Source: Photorhabdus laumondii subsp. laumondii (lineage in GTDB: Bacteria > Pseudomonadota > Gammaproteobacteria > Enterobacterales > Enterobacteriaceae). Taken from it: a stretch of DNA of 64,000 bases. The stretch lies in NCBI RefSeq assembly GCF_003343245.1, contig NZ_CP024901.1:3968001-4032000 (forward strand), read 5' to 3'. The notes below the pieces were generated by a model that was given only the letters and a program-made list of their open reading frames with translations, did no database searches and was not told the origin of the DNA. Shown one piece after another: positions 19,981-28,914 of the stretch (positions within the stretch are counted from its first letter, which is position 1; every line of letters begins with the position of its first letter). Both the position numbers and the translations under genes were made by a program.

Positions 19981-21195
19981 TCATCCTTCAGAAAATTCCT
20001 CATTAAGTATTATGTTAGCTAAATGTTTACTTTGAATATTAATATTGAATTCATTCATTATTTTTTGATGTGCATTCTCCCTCATAATATTTTTATCTTT
20101 TTTACCCAACTCGTCTATATATGATATTTTTTCTGATAAAGCTACAATATCTCCTTCATTGACAAGAAATCCATTAACATTATTTTCAATTAACTCGGTA
20201 ATCCCGCTATGGTAGGTAGACAAAACTATCTTTTTCATAGCCATTGCCTCCATTAATACCACTGGTATCCCTTCCATGTCACCAGAGTTAGATGTTTTGG
20301 ATGGAAGTATTAAAACATCTGCGTCTTTCATAAAATTTAAGACTATGTGATGGGGTTGAAAACCATGCATTTTTATATGTTCATTCAAATTAAGTTTTAA
20401 TATTAATTCATAACAATAATCATTGAGCTCCCCATCGCCAACAATGTCTAAAGTAAATGACACTTCACTGCTTATTCGTGCTAGAGATAACAATAAATCA
20501 GGCAATCCTTTTTTTTCTGTCAAACGGCCGACAAAAATTATCTTCATTTTTTCTTTATTAGATTCATTTGGATATAAACATGAAAGAGCATCAATATCGA
20601 TCCCCAGATGTAGCACCTCAACATTGGTAGGATGACATCCTAGATTGATGATTCTATTACGCATATATTCACAAACTGAAAAAATTTTATTTGCTTGCTC
20701 AAATAAAATTCCGTAATGATTTCCCAGATCATTAAGACTCTTTTCTTTAGTCATTTCATATGCATGTAATACACTATATAGTGCACTCTTAATATATCCA
20801 TATTTTTTCAATTGTGCCGCCATGATACTAGCCATACCAAAATGGCTTATAACGATATCATTAGGTTTTATTTGTGACGGATTGGATAGAAATTTAAAAA
20901 GCAAGCGCTTACGGTAACAATTTCGTTTAAATAAACTCATTCGAGAAAAGAAATAACCAGAGGTTATAGAAAAATAAATAAACTTAAATATTGCATATAT
21001 AGGATGAATGTTTTTTATATCTTCTAGACAAACATAGGGGATTGTAGAATCATTAGCACAGATTGTATCACTAGATTTAGAAACAGATACAACTCTTACA
21101 TTAAATCCTTCTTTCTTCAAACTGATAATCTGTTGATGTATAAAAGTTTGTGTTAGGACTGGATATTCTTCAAGAAAAAAAACTATATCACGCAC
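19981..21195 (-). CDS. Family 4 glycosyltransferase
   Basis: This GT-B retaining transferase has an N-terminal acceptor domain (FFLEEYPVLTQTFIHQQI) and a C-terminal nucleotide-sugar domain with IIFVGRLTEKKGLPDLL and the E-x7-E motif GDMEGIPVVLMEAMAMKK. From the GTG at 21195 it is 404 aa, with AAGG seven bases upstream. A longer frame from an ATG at 21225 would start inside the ERIC repeat and has no ribosome-binding site, so I prefer the GTG. It heads a run of glycosyltransferase genes. Confidence 0.88.
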   Translation of the reverse strand: MRDIVFFLEEYPVLTQTFIHQQIISLKKEGFNVRVVSVSKSSDTICANDSTIPYVCLEDIKNIHPIYAIFKFIYFSITSGYFFSRMSLFKRNCYRKRLLFKFLSNPSQIKPNDIVISHFGMASIMAAQLKKYGYIKSALYSVLHAYEMTKEKSLNDLGNHYGILFEQANKIFSVCEYMRNRIINLGCHPTNVEVLHLGIDIDALSCLYPNESNKEKMKIIFVGRLTEKKGLPDLLLSLARISSEVSFTLDIVGDGELNDYCYELILKLNLNEHIKMHGFQPHHIVLNFMKDADVLILPSKTSNSGDMEGIPVVLMEAMAMKKIVLSTYHSGITELIENNVNGFLVNEGDIVALSEKISYIDELGKKDKNIMRENAHQKIMNEFNINIQSKHLANIILNEEFSEG

Positions 21196-21213
21196 AGAAG
21201 ATCCTTTTCTTTT

Positions 21214-21340
21214 TATACCCGTCATCTTTCAAGTTGCCTCTTTGTTAGTTGCACTCGCTCACCCCGGTCACAGAGTTATCTATGCTCCCGGGGATTCGCT
21301 CCCTTGCCGCCGCAATACACATTGAAATCCATTAGGTATA
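21214..21340 (+). repeat. ERIC repeat (127 bp), copy 3
   Basis: A full-length copy runs from TATACCCGTCATCTTTCAAG to ATTAGGTATA. It lies immediately upstream of the GT4 gene and contributes an in-frame ATG to it. Confidence 0.92.
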
Positions 21341-21463
21341 TATAGTTAAACAGAACCACATTAATATAGAAATTATACTGTAATCTATTCCTTTAATTTT
21401 TATCACAGCGGGTTTCATAGAAAATTCTCACATTATTAATTTATTCGTGGATAATTATTATTT

Positions 21464-22078
21464 TCAAATAGCAACATTATCAAAATAAGATTTATTTTTC
21501 CTATAGAAAAACAAACTCATTGTAAGCCCAATACAAATAGAAAGAACATGACCAGGCTTAGGATAATGAGCATAAATAAAATCTAAAGCGATTGCCGGCA
21601 GCATGGAAAAAACAACAGCAAACTTTAATATACTAGAGGTATGCTCTTTGACAAAAACCAACAGTAATGCAAAGGAAGATACGCCCAAAACAGCTTGTGA
21701 TGCTCCTGTACCAATATTCCAAGGGTAACTAACAAAGTTAGTGCTATAAAGAGTTCCCAAAGCACCAGAAATAAACCATAAAACTAATAAAAATTTAGAT
21801 CCAAGATGTTTTTCCAATAAAATTCCCAATATTGAAAGTGATAGCACATTGTAGACCATATGCAGTTGTTTAACATGTATGAACTGGGAAACCAGAAGTC
21901 GCCAATACTCAAATTCATATAATCTATTTGGTGTTAACCCTCCATATTTCTCTAGTTCTATAATGCTTATTTTACCGATAAAGCTATCTGTTAATGAATA
22001 TGAAACAAATGTGGAATAAACAATTGTCACACATACTATAAATACTGTTGTTATAGGCGCTTTTTCAATTTTGAACAT
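21464..22078 (-). CDS. Rhomboid-family intramembrane serine protease
   Basis: This 204-aa polytopic protein shows the rhomboid hallmarks. YWRLLVSQFIHVKQLHMVYN contains the conserved His/Asn (H73, N77), GTGASQAVLG carries the catalytic Ser127 (GxSx) and HVLSICIGL carries the catalytic His177. It would cleave transmembrane segments within the inner membrane. It is co-directional with the glycosyltransferases on both sides, an unusual setting for a rhomboid. Its substrate is unknown; a role in processing an exported product or an enzyme of the island is speculation. Confidence 0.85.
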   Translation of the reverse strand: MFKIEKAPITTVFIVCVTIVYSTFVSYSLTDSFIGKISIIELEKYGGLTPNRLYEFEYWRLLVSQFIHVKQLHMVYNVLSLSILGILLEKHLGSKFLLVLWFISGALGTLYSTNFVSYPWNIGTGASQAVLGVSSFALLLVFVKEHTSSILKFAVVFSMLPAIALDFIYAHYPKPGHVLSICIGLTMSLFFYRKNKSYFDNVAI

Positions 22079-22099
22079 TCAATACTTCCTTCATAATCA

Positions 22100-23209
22100 T
22101 TACATGACATCACAAATTATATCAGGTAAATCTTTAAGTGTAATATCTATATCATCAATTTCACTTAATTCTATGTTACGCTTAAAGTTAGTTACAATCT
22201 CAGGATTATCCAACCATTTTTTTATTATACCAGGCCCATTAGATTGATTTTCAAAACAAAAACCAAATTTTCTTTTGTTTGTCAACTCCACTATCCATCT
22301 TTCCATTGGTAACCCTGAGAAATGTATTAGAACTGGTAAATTGAATCTAATTGATTCCAATACTGTGTTTGGACCAGATTTGGAGTATAGAAATGATCTG
22401 CTGTTTGTTGAAGCCTCTAGTATCAGTTTTAGATAATCCTTATTAGCTAATGTATTATAAATGCATGCTCTATCTGCATACTTCCTATTTAAATCTATGC
22501 ATTCATCATACAATTTCTTATTCGAAATAATAACCATGAATATTTTAGGTTTCGACGGATGTTCGAAAGAAGTTTTTAATACATCAAAATAACCTTCTTC
22601 ACATCCATTGCAGAGAATTAAAATAGAAGGAATGTCCTGCTGATCGATTTGATAGTTTGAAACTGGCTTAAATAATGGAACAGTCTCTAGTCTATGAAAT
22701 TTTTCAACCATATCAGAATTTGGGTAATAATTTGTCGTTCTAATCGTCAAATCACTACTAAAATGTTGATGTATTTTAATATCTAACAAACCAGGATTAG
22801 TTATGAAGTTCACTGTTTTGAAATCAAAATAGAATTTTTCTTTGAATGCATGGACTATTTTTGCGATAACACCTTTCGTCGATATAATTAACGATGGAAA
22901 ATCATTTTCAATGACACTCGATAATGATTCATTTAATACTTGCTCATTATTGAAATTACTAATCCACAAACCAATATCATCTATCAACTCATCATATAGC
23001 TTCAATTTAATGTGAGGATCATAGTAACTTGCAGAAATCTCTTGCATTCTTAATCCAAACTTGCTGAACACAGGTACTAATTCATCAAAACAGATTAATT
23101 CTGTAGAAAAAAATGCTTTACTAGCTAGTTCTGATTCAATTTTTTTTGCTGCTTCATAATTTCCCATTCTCCCCCAAGTTCTCATGCAAATAATCAATAT
23201 CTTCTTCAT
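22100..23209 (-). CDS. GT-B fold glycosyltransferase (GT28/MGDG-synthase-like)
   Basis: This 369-aa protein begins KKILIICMRTWGRMGNYEAA. The C-terminal part SGPNTVLESIRFNLPVLIHF, followed by SGLPMERW, matches the donor-binding signature of GT28-like transferases such as MurG and monogalactosyldiacylglycerol synthase (G-x-T-x-x-E, then P and a final E). A lipid-linked acceptor would fit the isoprenoid genes next to it. It is 21 bp upstream of the rhomboid gene on the same strand. Confidence 0.65.
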   Translation of the reverse strand: MKKILIICMRTWGRMGNYEAAKKIESELASKAFFSTELICFDELVPVFSKFGLRMQEISASYYDPHIKLKLYDELIDDIGLWISNFNNEQVLNESLSSVIENDFPSLIISTKGVIAKIVHAFKEKFYFDFKTVNFITNPGLLDIKIHQHFSSDLTIRTTNYYPNSDMVEKFHRLETVPLFKPVSNYQIDQQDIPSILILCNGCEEGYFDVLKTSFEHPSKPKIFMVIISNKKLYDECIDLNRKYADRACIYNTLANKDYLKLILEASTNSRSFLYSKSGPNTVLESIRFNLPVLIHFSGLPMERWIVELTNKRKFGFCFENQSNGPGIIKKWLDNPEIVTNFKRNIELSEIDDIDITLKDLPDIICDVM

Positions 23210-23302
23210 TTAAGTAATATCCCCACAGCAAACTGTTAATATAAACTCAAAATCTCATATAAATTCACAATCTTCACATGATTGAGTTTTAATATATTTT
23301 CT

Positions 23303-23592
23303 ATGGACTCCGCCCATATTGCACCGAAGGAGACGCAGCAAAACCGGCTTCATCAAAATAGACCAGACGGTAGTAGCCTAACCGTGCTCCGGCCGTAACT
23401 TTATTGAGCAAGGCGATTTTTTAGCAAATTCGGGTTCGTTTATAGGGCCTCTGGCAAGCACGAGCAAGCCCATCCCTCGTGTACGGACGTCCCGGTGCTG
23501 GTGATTCAAGGCAAGTTGTTGCAACGTGATTCGTTCAGGCTCAGAAAGGACTATCTACGATGTCATAAAAACAAGTGGAAAGTCAGATTATC
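23303..23592 (-). pseudogene. IS630-family transposase remnant
   Basis: Reading the minus strand, LSEPERITLQQLALNHQHRD followed by VRTRGMGLLVLARG matches the N-terminus of another IS630-type transposase. After frameshifts and a deletion, YFDEAGFAASPSVQYGRSP, a DDE-core motif, appears at 23303-23360. The rest of the element is missing. The 5' border segment (23531-23592) recurs in opposite orientation at 29050-29110. Confidence 0.75.
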
Positions 23593-23697
23593 GTATTACC
23601 CATTATTGCAAGAATGTAGATAATTTATCTGATTAACTTAGTTCATTTCTATACTAATAAAATCAGAATATCTACATGGCATTGATATGCCATATCA

Positions 23698-25077
23698 CTA
23701 ATACTCCATAAAAAAATCATAATTATTTACAATTCCTTTAGGATCCAAGTGTTTCTTGAGTTCTAAAATTTTCATATAATCATCTCCATATATTTTTATT
23801 TTATCTTCATATTTCATTTCATGCCATCCCGCAAGATAAGGCCGACCTTCATTTAAAATACACTCTTCTAATATTTGACTATGCAGTAACTTTAATTTTT
23901 CATATTCTTTGCTTTCGTTTCTAGGAAACGTAAAGTACACCCCAACCCCGAATACAATTCCACTCATTTTTTTCGATATCGGCTCAAAAGGAAAGAACTT
24001 ACTTAAACTAGGACTTTTCTTTAAAATTATAAGAAGCCTACCTTTATTACTTATAAAAACGTCATTGTTAATTACTTTATTTAATAGGAAATTAGCAAAA
24101 GCCATAATATTATTCTGATCAACACAATAATCTCCCCAAAGATTAACATAGTCTCTATTCCAGAGATCATGCCTATAGGCACCAAATGTTCTTCCTCTAT
24201 AATCTCTTACTGAATGGTATTTGTAGCCAATACACCCTGTCACTTGACATTCTAATACCTTATTAACAATATTAATCTGATCAGAATTATTGCTGAGAAC
24301 CATATTAACATAGTATTTTCTTCGGTATAATTGACATGTGACAGCTTCAATATTCAGATTGGAATATTCAGATATCAATATCAGAAAACTCAGTAAATGA
24401 AGAATTCCATCAAACTCTATCACATAAAGTATGTTCTCTACTCTTAATGGAATTGCTTCAAAAGTCACATCTTCAATAATACCAAGTATTCCTAATGATG
24501 CGAGTCCAAAATTATAAAGTTCGGAATTTGAATCTTCTGAACATCTATGCCTTTTTCCATCAGGTGTTATTAGCGTATACGATTGAATACATGATGCCTG
24601 ACTGCCATATAGATATGAATCTTCTCCATATCCACCAACAGAAAGTGTTCCTCCAACAGTCGTATCAGGATGCCTAGTCAAGATAGGAAATGATAAGCCA
24701 TTTTTTCTCAAAAAACACTCAACAGACAACCATGTTTCAAAAGCTGAAACTTTAAACTTATATTCATCTATTTTTTCAAATACCGGATTTTCGACTGATA
24801 CTACTAATACAATTCCCTTTGAAAGCGATTGTGTACCAAAAGAATGCCCAACACCACGTATATTTATTGGTATCTCATTTATATTACAATAGTGAATTAT
24901 ATCTATTATTGAATCTGTATTTTTCACACAGACAACAGCAAGCGGTGGTATTGAATACATTCCACCAAAGTTTGTACAAAATGTTGATAAATATTCTTCC
25001 ATCAATATGACATAAACTCCATGCAATTGATTAAGATCATTATAAATTGTCTTTTTTTCATGCCAAGTAGTATTCAT
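23698..25077 (-). CDS. FAD-linked oxidoreductase (VAO/PCMH family)
   Basis: This 459-aa protein has a PCMH-type FAD domain: INIRGVGHSFGTQSLSKG, where the His is the usual site of covalent FAD attachment, and TTVGGTLSVGGYGEDSYLYG. The C-terminal HLDPKGIVNNYDFF is the usual end motif. It resembles alditol/lactone oxidases and cytokinin-dehydrogenase-like enzymes. A TTG start at 25116 is possible, but I chose the ATG at 25077. It is next to idi and the GGGPS-like gene, so it may oxidise a prenyl or glycerol part of the product; that is inference. Confidence 0.8.
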   Translation of the reverse strand: MNTTWHEKKTIYNDLNQLHGVYVILMEEYLSTFCTNFGGMYSIPPLAVVCVKNTDSIIDIIHYCNINEIPINIRGVGHSFGTQSLSKGIVLVVSVENPVFEKIDEYKFKVSAFETWLSVECFLRKNGLSFPILTRHPDTTVGGTLSVGGYGEDSYLYGSQASCIQSYTLITPDGKRHRCSEDSNSELYNFGLASLGILGIIEDVTFEAIPLRVENILYVIEFDGILHLLSFLILISEYSNLNIEAVTCQLYRRKYYVNMVLSNNSDQINIVNKVLECQVTGCIGYKYHSVRDYRGRTFGAYRHDLWNRDYVNLWGDYCVDQNNIMAFANFLLNKVINNDVFISNKGRLLIILKKSPSLSKFFPFEPISKKMSGIVFGVGVYFTFPRNESKEYEKLKLLHSQILEECILNEGRPYLAGWHEMKYEDKIKIYGDDYMKILELKKHLDPKGIVNNYDFFMEY

Positions 25078-25199
25078 TATTCCAGAACCTGATTTTATTC
25101 CATAGTTAGAAACCAAGGTATACTTTTATAAAAACCTATCAAAATAGAGGATATTTCGTATCATGCAGACTTATAGTATATTCTTGATTAAATGCCTTA

Positions 25200-25304
25200 T
25201 ATACCCGACGGCAAGGAAGCGAATTCCCGGGAGCATAGCGAACTATGTGACCGGGGTGAACGAGTGCAGCCAACAAAGAAGCAACTTGAAAGATGACGGG
25301 TATA
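25200..25304 (-). repeat. ERIC repeat, internally deleted (105 bp), copy 4
   Basis: TATACCC is followed directly by GACGGCAAGGAAGCGAATTC. Compared with full copies this one lacks about 22 bases next to one end, while the other end (GATGACGGGTATA) is intact. It lies between the FAD oxidase and idi. Confidence 0.85.
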
Positions 25305-25312
25305 CATGCTAA

Positions 25313-25843
25313 TTAGCACAATTTATCAAAGTGGTTCTGTAATATATCTGCCCACTCTTTCTTGAACCAAGGCGTACAAAACTCTTCATTATTATGAATA
25401 TATTCTTGGACATCTTTAATATTAATAAAAAATCCTGCTGATACTTCTTTTGGGTTTTCCGTTGGTGGTGTATCAGTAAAAACAACAAAGACATGACATA
25501 ATTCATGTTCATATCCTACATCTTTATATTTTTCTTTATATTGGAACTTATATAAAAATTTTGGTTCTTCATTTATTACAATACCGAGTTCTTCTTCCGC
25601 ACGTCTCATCACAGCATGAGAAATTTCTTCATCCGGTCTCGGGTGACTGCAATATGAGTTAGACCAATATCCAGGCCAGAGTAATTTAGACTGTGCTCTC
25701 TGCTGAATGTATACCTCATTTTTTGAATTAATAATAAAGCAGGAAAAGGCACGGTGAAGATGATCACCGTTTAAATGAGCGTCTATCTTATTAATGCATC
25801 CAACTCTGTTATCATTCTCATCGACTAAAACTACATTTTCCAT
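25313..25843 (-). CDS. idi: Isopentenyl-diphosphate delta-isomerase, type 1
   Basis: This 176-aa Nudix-fold enzyme interconverts isopentenyl and dimethylallyl diphosphate, supplying the primer for prenyl chains. The catalytic Cys65 is in WSNSYCSHPRP, the Nudix-like helix is HAVMRRAEEELGI, and the metal-binding HLNGDHLHRAF lies near residue 23. Length matches E. coli Idi. It sits 15 bp downstream of the GGGPS-like gene on the same strand, strongly suggesting a joint role in making an isoprenoid. Confidence 0.93.
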   Translation of the reverse strand: MENVVLVDENDNRVGCINKIDAHLNGDHLHRAFSCFIINSKNEVYIQQRAQSKLLWPGYWSNSYCSHPRPDEEISHAVMRRAEEELGIVINEEPKFLYKFQYKEKYKDVGYEHELCHVFVVFTDTPPTENPKEVSAGFFINIKDVQEYIHNNEEFCTPWFKKEWADILQNHFDKLC

Positions 25844-25858
25844 ATTAGAGACTCCTCA

Positions 25859-26602
25859 TTAATATATTCTTTCTTTATTTAATATGTTTATAGCATTGTT
25901 ATTCCAATTGACTTCTTCAAATGTAGTTCCAATTGAAATAAAATCAGCACCAGAATATAACAGGTTATTTACCTGCTCAGTGTTTGATATTCCTCCACTA
26001 ACAAACAACAGTGTATTATCTCCAACAATAAACTTTACAAAACTGCATATTTCATTAGAAATAACGCTGTTTCTTGAGTAAAGGTAAAAAACCTTCAATA
26101 AATTGAAATCTATACCTTCCAATGCTCTAGCAATACTTTCTGTTGAGTGATCTACAGTCTTTGAATAAACAAATTTTTGAGACTTTTTATCATTACCTAG
26201 AACAAGAGCAGCAGAACTGATTAAACAGTTGTCACCATACTTTTCAATACTCTGCTTGATGGACTCTCTCTCTAATGATAAAGAGCTATAGTATTCCACA
26301 TTGGAATTTATCACTGATGTGGCAAAAAATGCATCTGCGTGAGGTGATGAAGGAAATCCGTTTGGTTTCTGAGGAGGAAAATGCGTTATGATCGGGATGG
26401 TTTTAATCTTTGATGCGGCAGCTATAAAGGGAGACACTTTCATCTCAAAGTTTTCACAATCCGTACTAGCTATTATACAAAAAGGAGCATATTTTTGAAA
26501 AGTTAATAATCTATTTATATTTATTTCATAATTAAACTTAAATGGATCGAGGATAGGGATTATTGACTTTCTACATGAAGACATATATTTACAAATATCC
26601 AT
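25859..26602 (-). CDS. Geranylgeranylglyceryl-phosphate synthase-like (GGGPS/PcrB) prenyltransferase
   Basis: This 247-aa TIM-barrel protein shows IPILDPFKF near residue 19 (compare the family's LIDPDK), IPIITHFPPQKPNGFPSSPH, and ADAFFATSVINSNVEYY (compare the family's ADALxxxSLLNS). The C-terminal phosphate-binding pair VSGGISNTEQ and SGADFISIGTTFE is also present. GGGPS/PcrB enzymes join a prenyl diphosphate to sn-glycerol-1-phosphate, the first ether-lipid step in archaea and in a few bacteria. Chain length and substrate cannot be read here. With idi next door it probably makes a prenylglycerol lipid or a related compound. Confidence 0.78.
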   Translation of the reverse strand: MDICKYMSSCRKSIIPILDPFKFNYEININRLLTFQKYAPFCIIASTDCENFEMKVSPFIAAASKIKTIPIITHFPPQKPNGFPSSPHADAFFATSVINSNVEYYSSLSLERESIKQSIEKYGDNCLISSAALVLGNDKKSQKFVYSKTVDHSTESIARALEGIDFNLLKVFYLYSRNSVISNEICSFVKFIVGDNTLLFVSGGISNTEQVNNLLYSGADFISIGTTFEEVNWNNNAINILNKERIY

Positions 26603-26640
26603 AGTAAACCCTATTTTGACGTTATTAATTTAATGACCTA

Positions 26641-26827
26641 AATAGCTTTTCATAATACCGATACAGTTGGTCTATTTGATTAATATTCAAGCAGTGCAAG
26701 TCTGGTGCCTGATAGGCTGCAACAATTACGCCTATTGAGATAGGCTCTAACTCATCGCTCTGCTATGCATACAACTCCTGCTACACAAGGTGTTATACGA
26801 AGTGGAGCCCTATTTTGGAAAGTTATT
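26641..26827. mobile_element. 187-bp MITE derived from the second IS630-family element
   Basis: The left end AATAGCTTTTCATAAT matches the right end of the 16853-18001 element at 15 of 16 positions. The right end, as reverse complement, begins AATAACTTTCCAAAATAG and matches the element's left end at 17 of 18. TA is duplicated at 26639-26640 and 26828-26829. There is no coding capacity, so this is a non-autonomous derivative that could be mobilised by the transposase at 16953-17966. Confidence 0.85.
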
Positions 26828-26848
26828 TAGTTTGACAAAACAATTTTA

Positions 26849-27988
26849 TTAATCAAATAAAGATTTTTTTTCCTTCAAACTTTCAGTTTTTTCCCAAGAA
26901 TATGCAGACCATGCTATTTCTCTTAACGGATTTCCTGAAAATCTTCTAAAAAACAACTCAATCAATATGATTACATGCCATATTAAGAATATAAATTTAA
27001 GTATACTTTTTATAATCTTATCTTTAATAGGTATATTGATAAACATGGCTGGGAACAACCCATTGAACTGAACTTCTTTTAAATAATACAAGCACTTATC
27101 CAATGGATAATCAGCACAATAAACTACAGTGCTAATAATGGATCTACGTATACGGAAATATGTATCTTTGACATTCCCTCCAACATAATGTTGACATATA
27201 GACTCTTCCACGATCCTCATATTATTTTGAGGATTTTCTAATTTCATGTCTAATAATTCAAAAAAGAAAAAACCATCATCACAAATATATCTGGCAGGAA
27301 TCAAGTTTTTTATTGATGAGACACCTACCATCATACAACAGCCATGTGGATATTTTGTTTTCTTTGTAGACATTTTATTTTTGGCAAAATTCAAAAATTT
27401 TGAAGTAGGATATTTTTTCGGTGTCGGGCATTTCAATGCACCAGAACTCCCTATAAACCCTCTGCGACGAAGATCTTCATACAATTGTAAAAATGCATCA
27501 TCAGATAGAATAACATCATCATCCATCCATCCAACTGCTGAACAGTTTATCCTTCTTGCTAAAAGAACAGTTTGATTTATTGAATATGCTTTGCTCCTGA
27601 TATCTGTAAGAAACAATATCAACTTGTCGTAAACCTCATTTTCATTCAAAAGCTTTTGAACACTATCAATAATATCTTCTCTATGACTATAGTTAGATTG
27701 AATACTAACCATTAATACAGAATTAAATTTGATGCATTGTTCTATTCCTCTTTGAATTGCTTCTAAGATCTCAGATTTATCACATCGTCCCCATAGTGTC
27801 GGCAACAATATGATACTATCTGCATTCTTTATATAAGATAATTGTGCACATTCCTTCAATTCTACTTCATAACAACGCTCATCACTAAAATGTAAATATA
27901 TATCTTTATGTTTCGAATAATTCCAGTCATTCCCTTTTACATAACATTTGGATACTTGCTTCTGCATTATCTTAAATATATTCATCAT
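26849..27988 (-). CDS. Glycosyltransferase family 2-like protein
   Basis: From the ATG at 27988, with GGGG five bases upstream, the protein is 379 aa. CSAVGWMDDDVILSDDAF carries a DDD metal motif. Acceptor-side YICDDGFFFFELLD and a basic, hydrophobic C-terminus (KFIFLIWHVIILIELFFRR) suggest a membrane-associated GT-A enzyme. An upstream extension to 28018 overlaps the radical SAM gene and is unlikely. The substrate is unknown. Confidence 0.68.
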   Translation of the reverse strand: MMNIFKIMQKQVSKCYVKGNDWNYSKHKDIYLHFSDERCYEVELKECAQLSYIKNADSIILLPTLWGRCDKSEILEAIQRGIEQCIKFNSVLMVSIQSNYSHREDIIDSVQKLLNENEVYDKLILFLTDIRSKAYSINQTVLLARRINCSAVGWMDDDVILSDDAFLQLYEDLRRRGFIGSSGALKCPTPKKYPTSKFLNFAKNKMSTKKTKYPHGCCMMVGVSSIKNLIPARYICDDGFFFFELLDMKLENPQNNMRIVEESICQHYVGGNVKDTYFRIRRSIISTVVYCADYPLDKCLYYLKEVQFNGLFPAMFINIPIKDKIIKSILKFIFLIWHVIILIELFFRRFSGNPLREIAWSAYSWEKTESLKEKKSLFD

Positions 27989-27989
27989 C

Positions 27990-28838
27990 TTATACCCCAA
28001 CAAAATCACAATATTCACATATTCCGATTCTATTTCTATTCTTTAATTGTTCTCTAATTTCATTTAAATTATTTGAATTCCATATCTCAAGAATGCTTTG
28101 GTGGTTAAGATCTCCTATAATGGCCTCTTCCATCCAATCCTGACAGCACAAAACAACAGTACCACTGAATGTTATTGTGAGTTCAGTAAATGGTTTTACA
28201 CATGAATTATTTAGAAATACCTTCTTTTTTTCACCAATATTTCCAGCACGATTTGTCAAGCTTTCAGAATTATCTCGTGTTACAAATATTAAATTATCAG
28301 TAATATTCTCCTCCCATTTTTTTATTTTCTTCAATACTATTTTATCATCAGTATAGTCATTCACTATTAACTCAGCATATTGACCAAGCTCCTTAGCAAT
28401 TGTTTCATTTAATAAGGAACCATTTGTCTGAATAATTATTTTTGCATTTGTTTCGTTTTTTATTTTTTGAGCCCAATCTATAATTCTCTTATCCATCAAT
28501 GGCTCATTTCTAAAAAACAAACTGATATAACCATTAAAGTCTTTTAACTGCTCCACTATTTTATCAAATAGTTCTTGCTGCATTTTCCCTTGTTTCATTT
28601 TGACTTTATTTGTGGGACAAAATGAGCAGGAATAGTTACAGCCACTTCTTGTTTCTATTTGTATAATCTTAGGGAAATCTGGCACATCTAATTTACTACT
28701 TATTAGCTTAGATAAAAATGACTCTATGAATTTTGATTTGATATACTTCCTATTTATACCACTAATTGTGTTTAGAACACCTTTTCTTTTTATTCGACTA
28801 AAAACATAGCGGATTTTTTCTTTATTTATAAGATTCAT
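27990..28838 (-). CDS. Radical SAM protein with SPASM-type C-terminus
   Basis: This 282-aa protein has the CxxxCxxC cluster C67-C71-C74 (in SGCNYSCSFCPTNK), which binds the 4Fe-4S centre that cleaves SAM. C213, C231, C232, C274 and C277 form a SPASM-like auxiliary cluster region. SPASM proteins modify peptides, carbohydrates or cofactors. It is the first gene of the island in the direction of transcription. I found no convincing precursor-peptide gene beside it, so a role on a sugar or lipid is as likely as a peptide one. Confidence 0.85.
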   Translation of the reverse strand: MNLINKEKIRYVFSRIKRKGVLNTISGINRKYIKSKFIESFLSKLISSKLDVPDFPKIIQIETRSGCNYSCSFCPTNKVKMKQGKMQQELFDKIVEQLKDFNGYISLFFRNEPLMDKRIIDWAQKIKNETNAKIIIQTNGSLLNETIAKELGQYAELIVNDYTDDKIVLKKIKKWEENITDNLIFVTRDNSESLTNRAGNIGEKKKVFLNNSCVKPFTELTITFSGTVVLCCQDWMEEAIIGDLNHQSILEIWNSNNLNEIREQLKNRNRIGICEYCDFVGV

Positions 28839-28914
28839 CTCAGTAAAATATCCTCTTTATAAATTTCGACTCAATATATTAAGTTAATAAGATAAATTAT
28901 CTGCATTCTTGTTA

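Noticed and set aside
21344..21430. 28-codon hydrophobic minus-strand frame
   Set aside because: It has no good ribosome-binding site and ends at the ERIC border; too weak to call a gene.
11425..28838. O-antigen or capsule locus
   Set aside because: No flippase, polymerase, chain-length regulator or nucleotide-sugar synthesis genes are present, while prenyl-lipid, radical SAM and ABC/HlyD genes are; a secondary glycoconjugate fits better.
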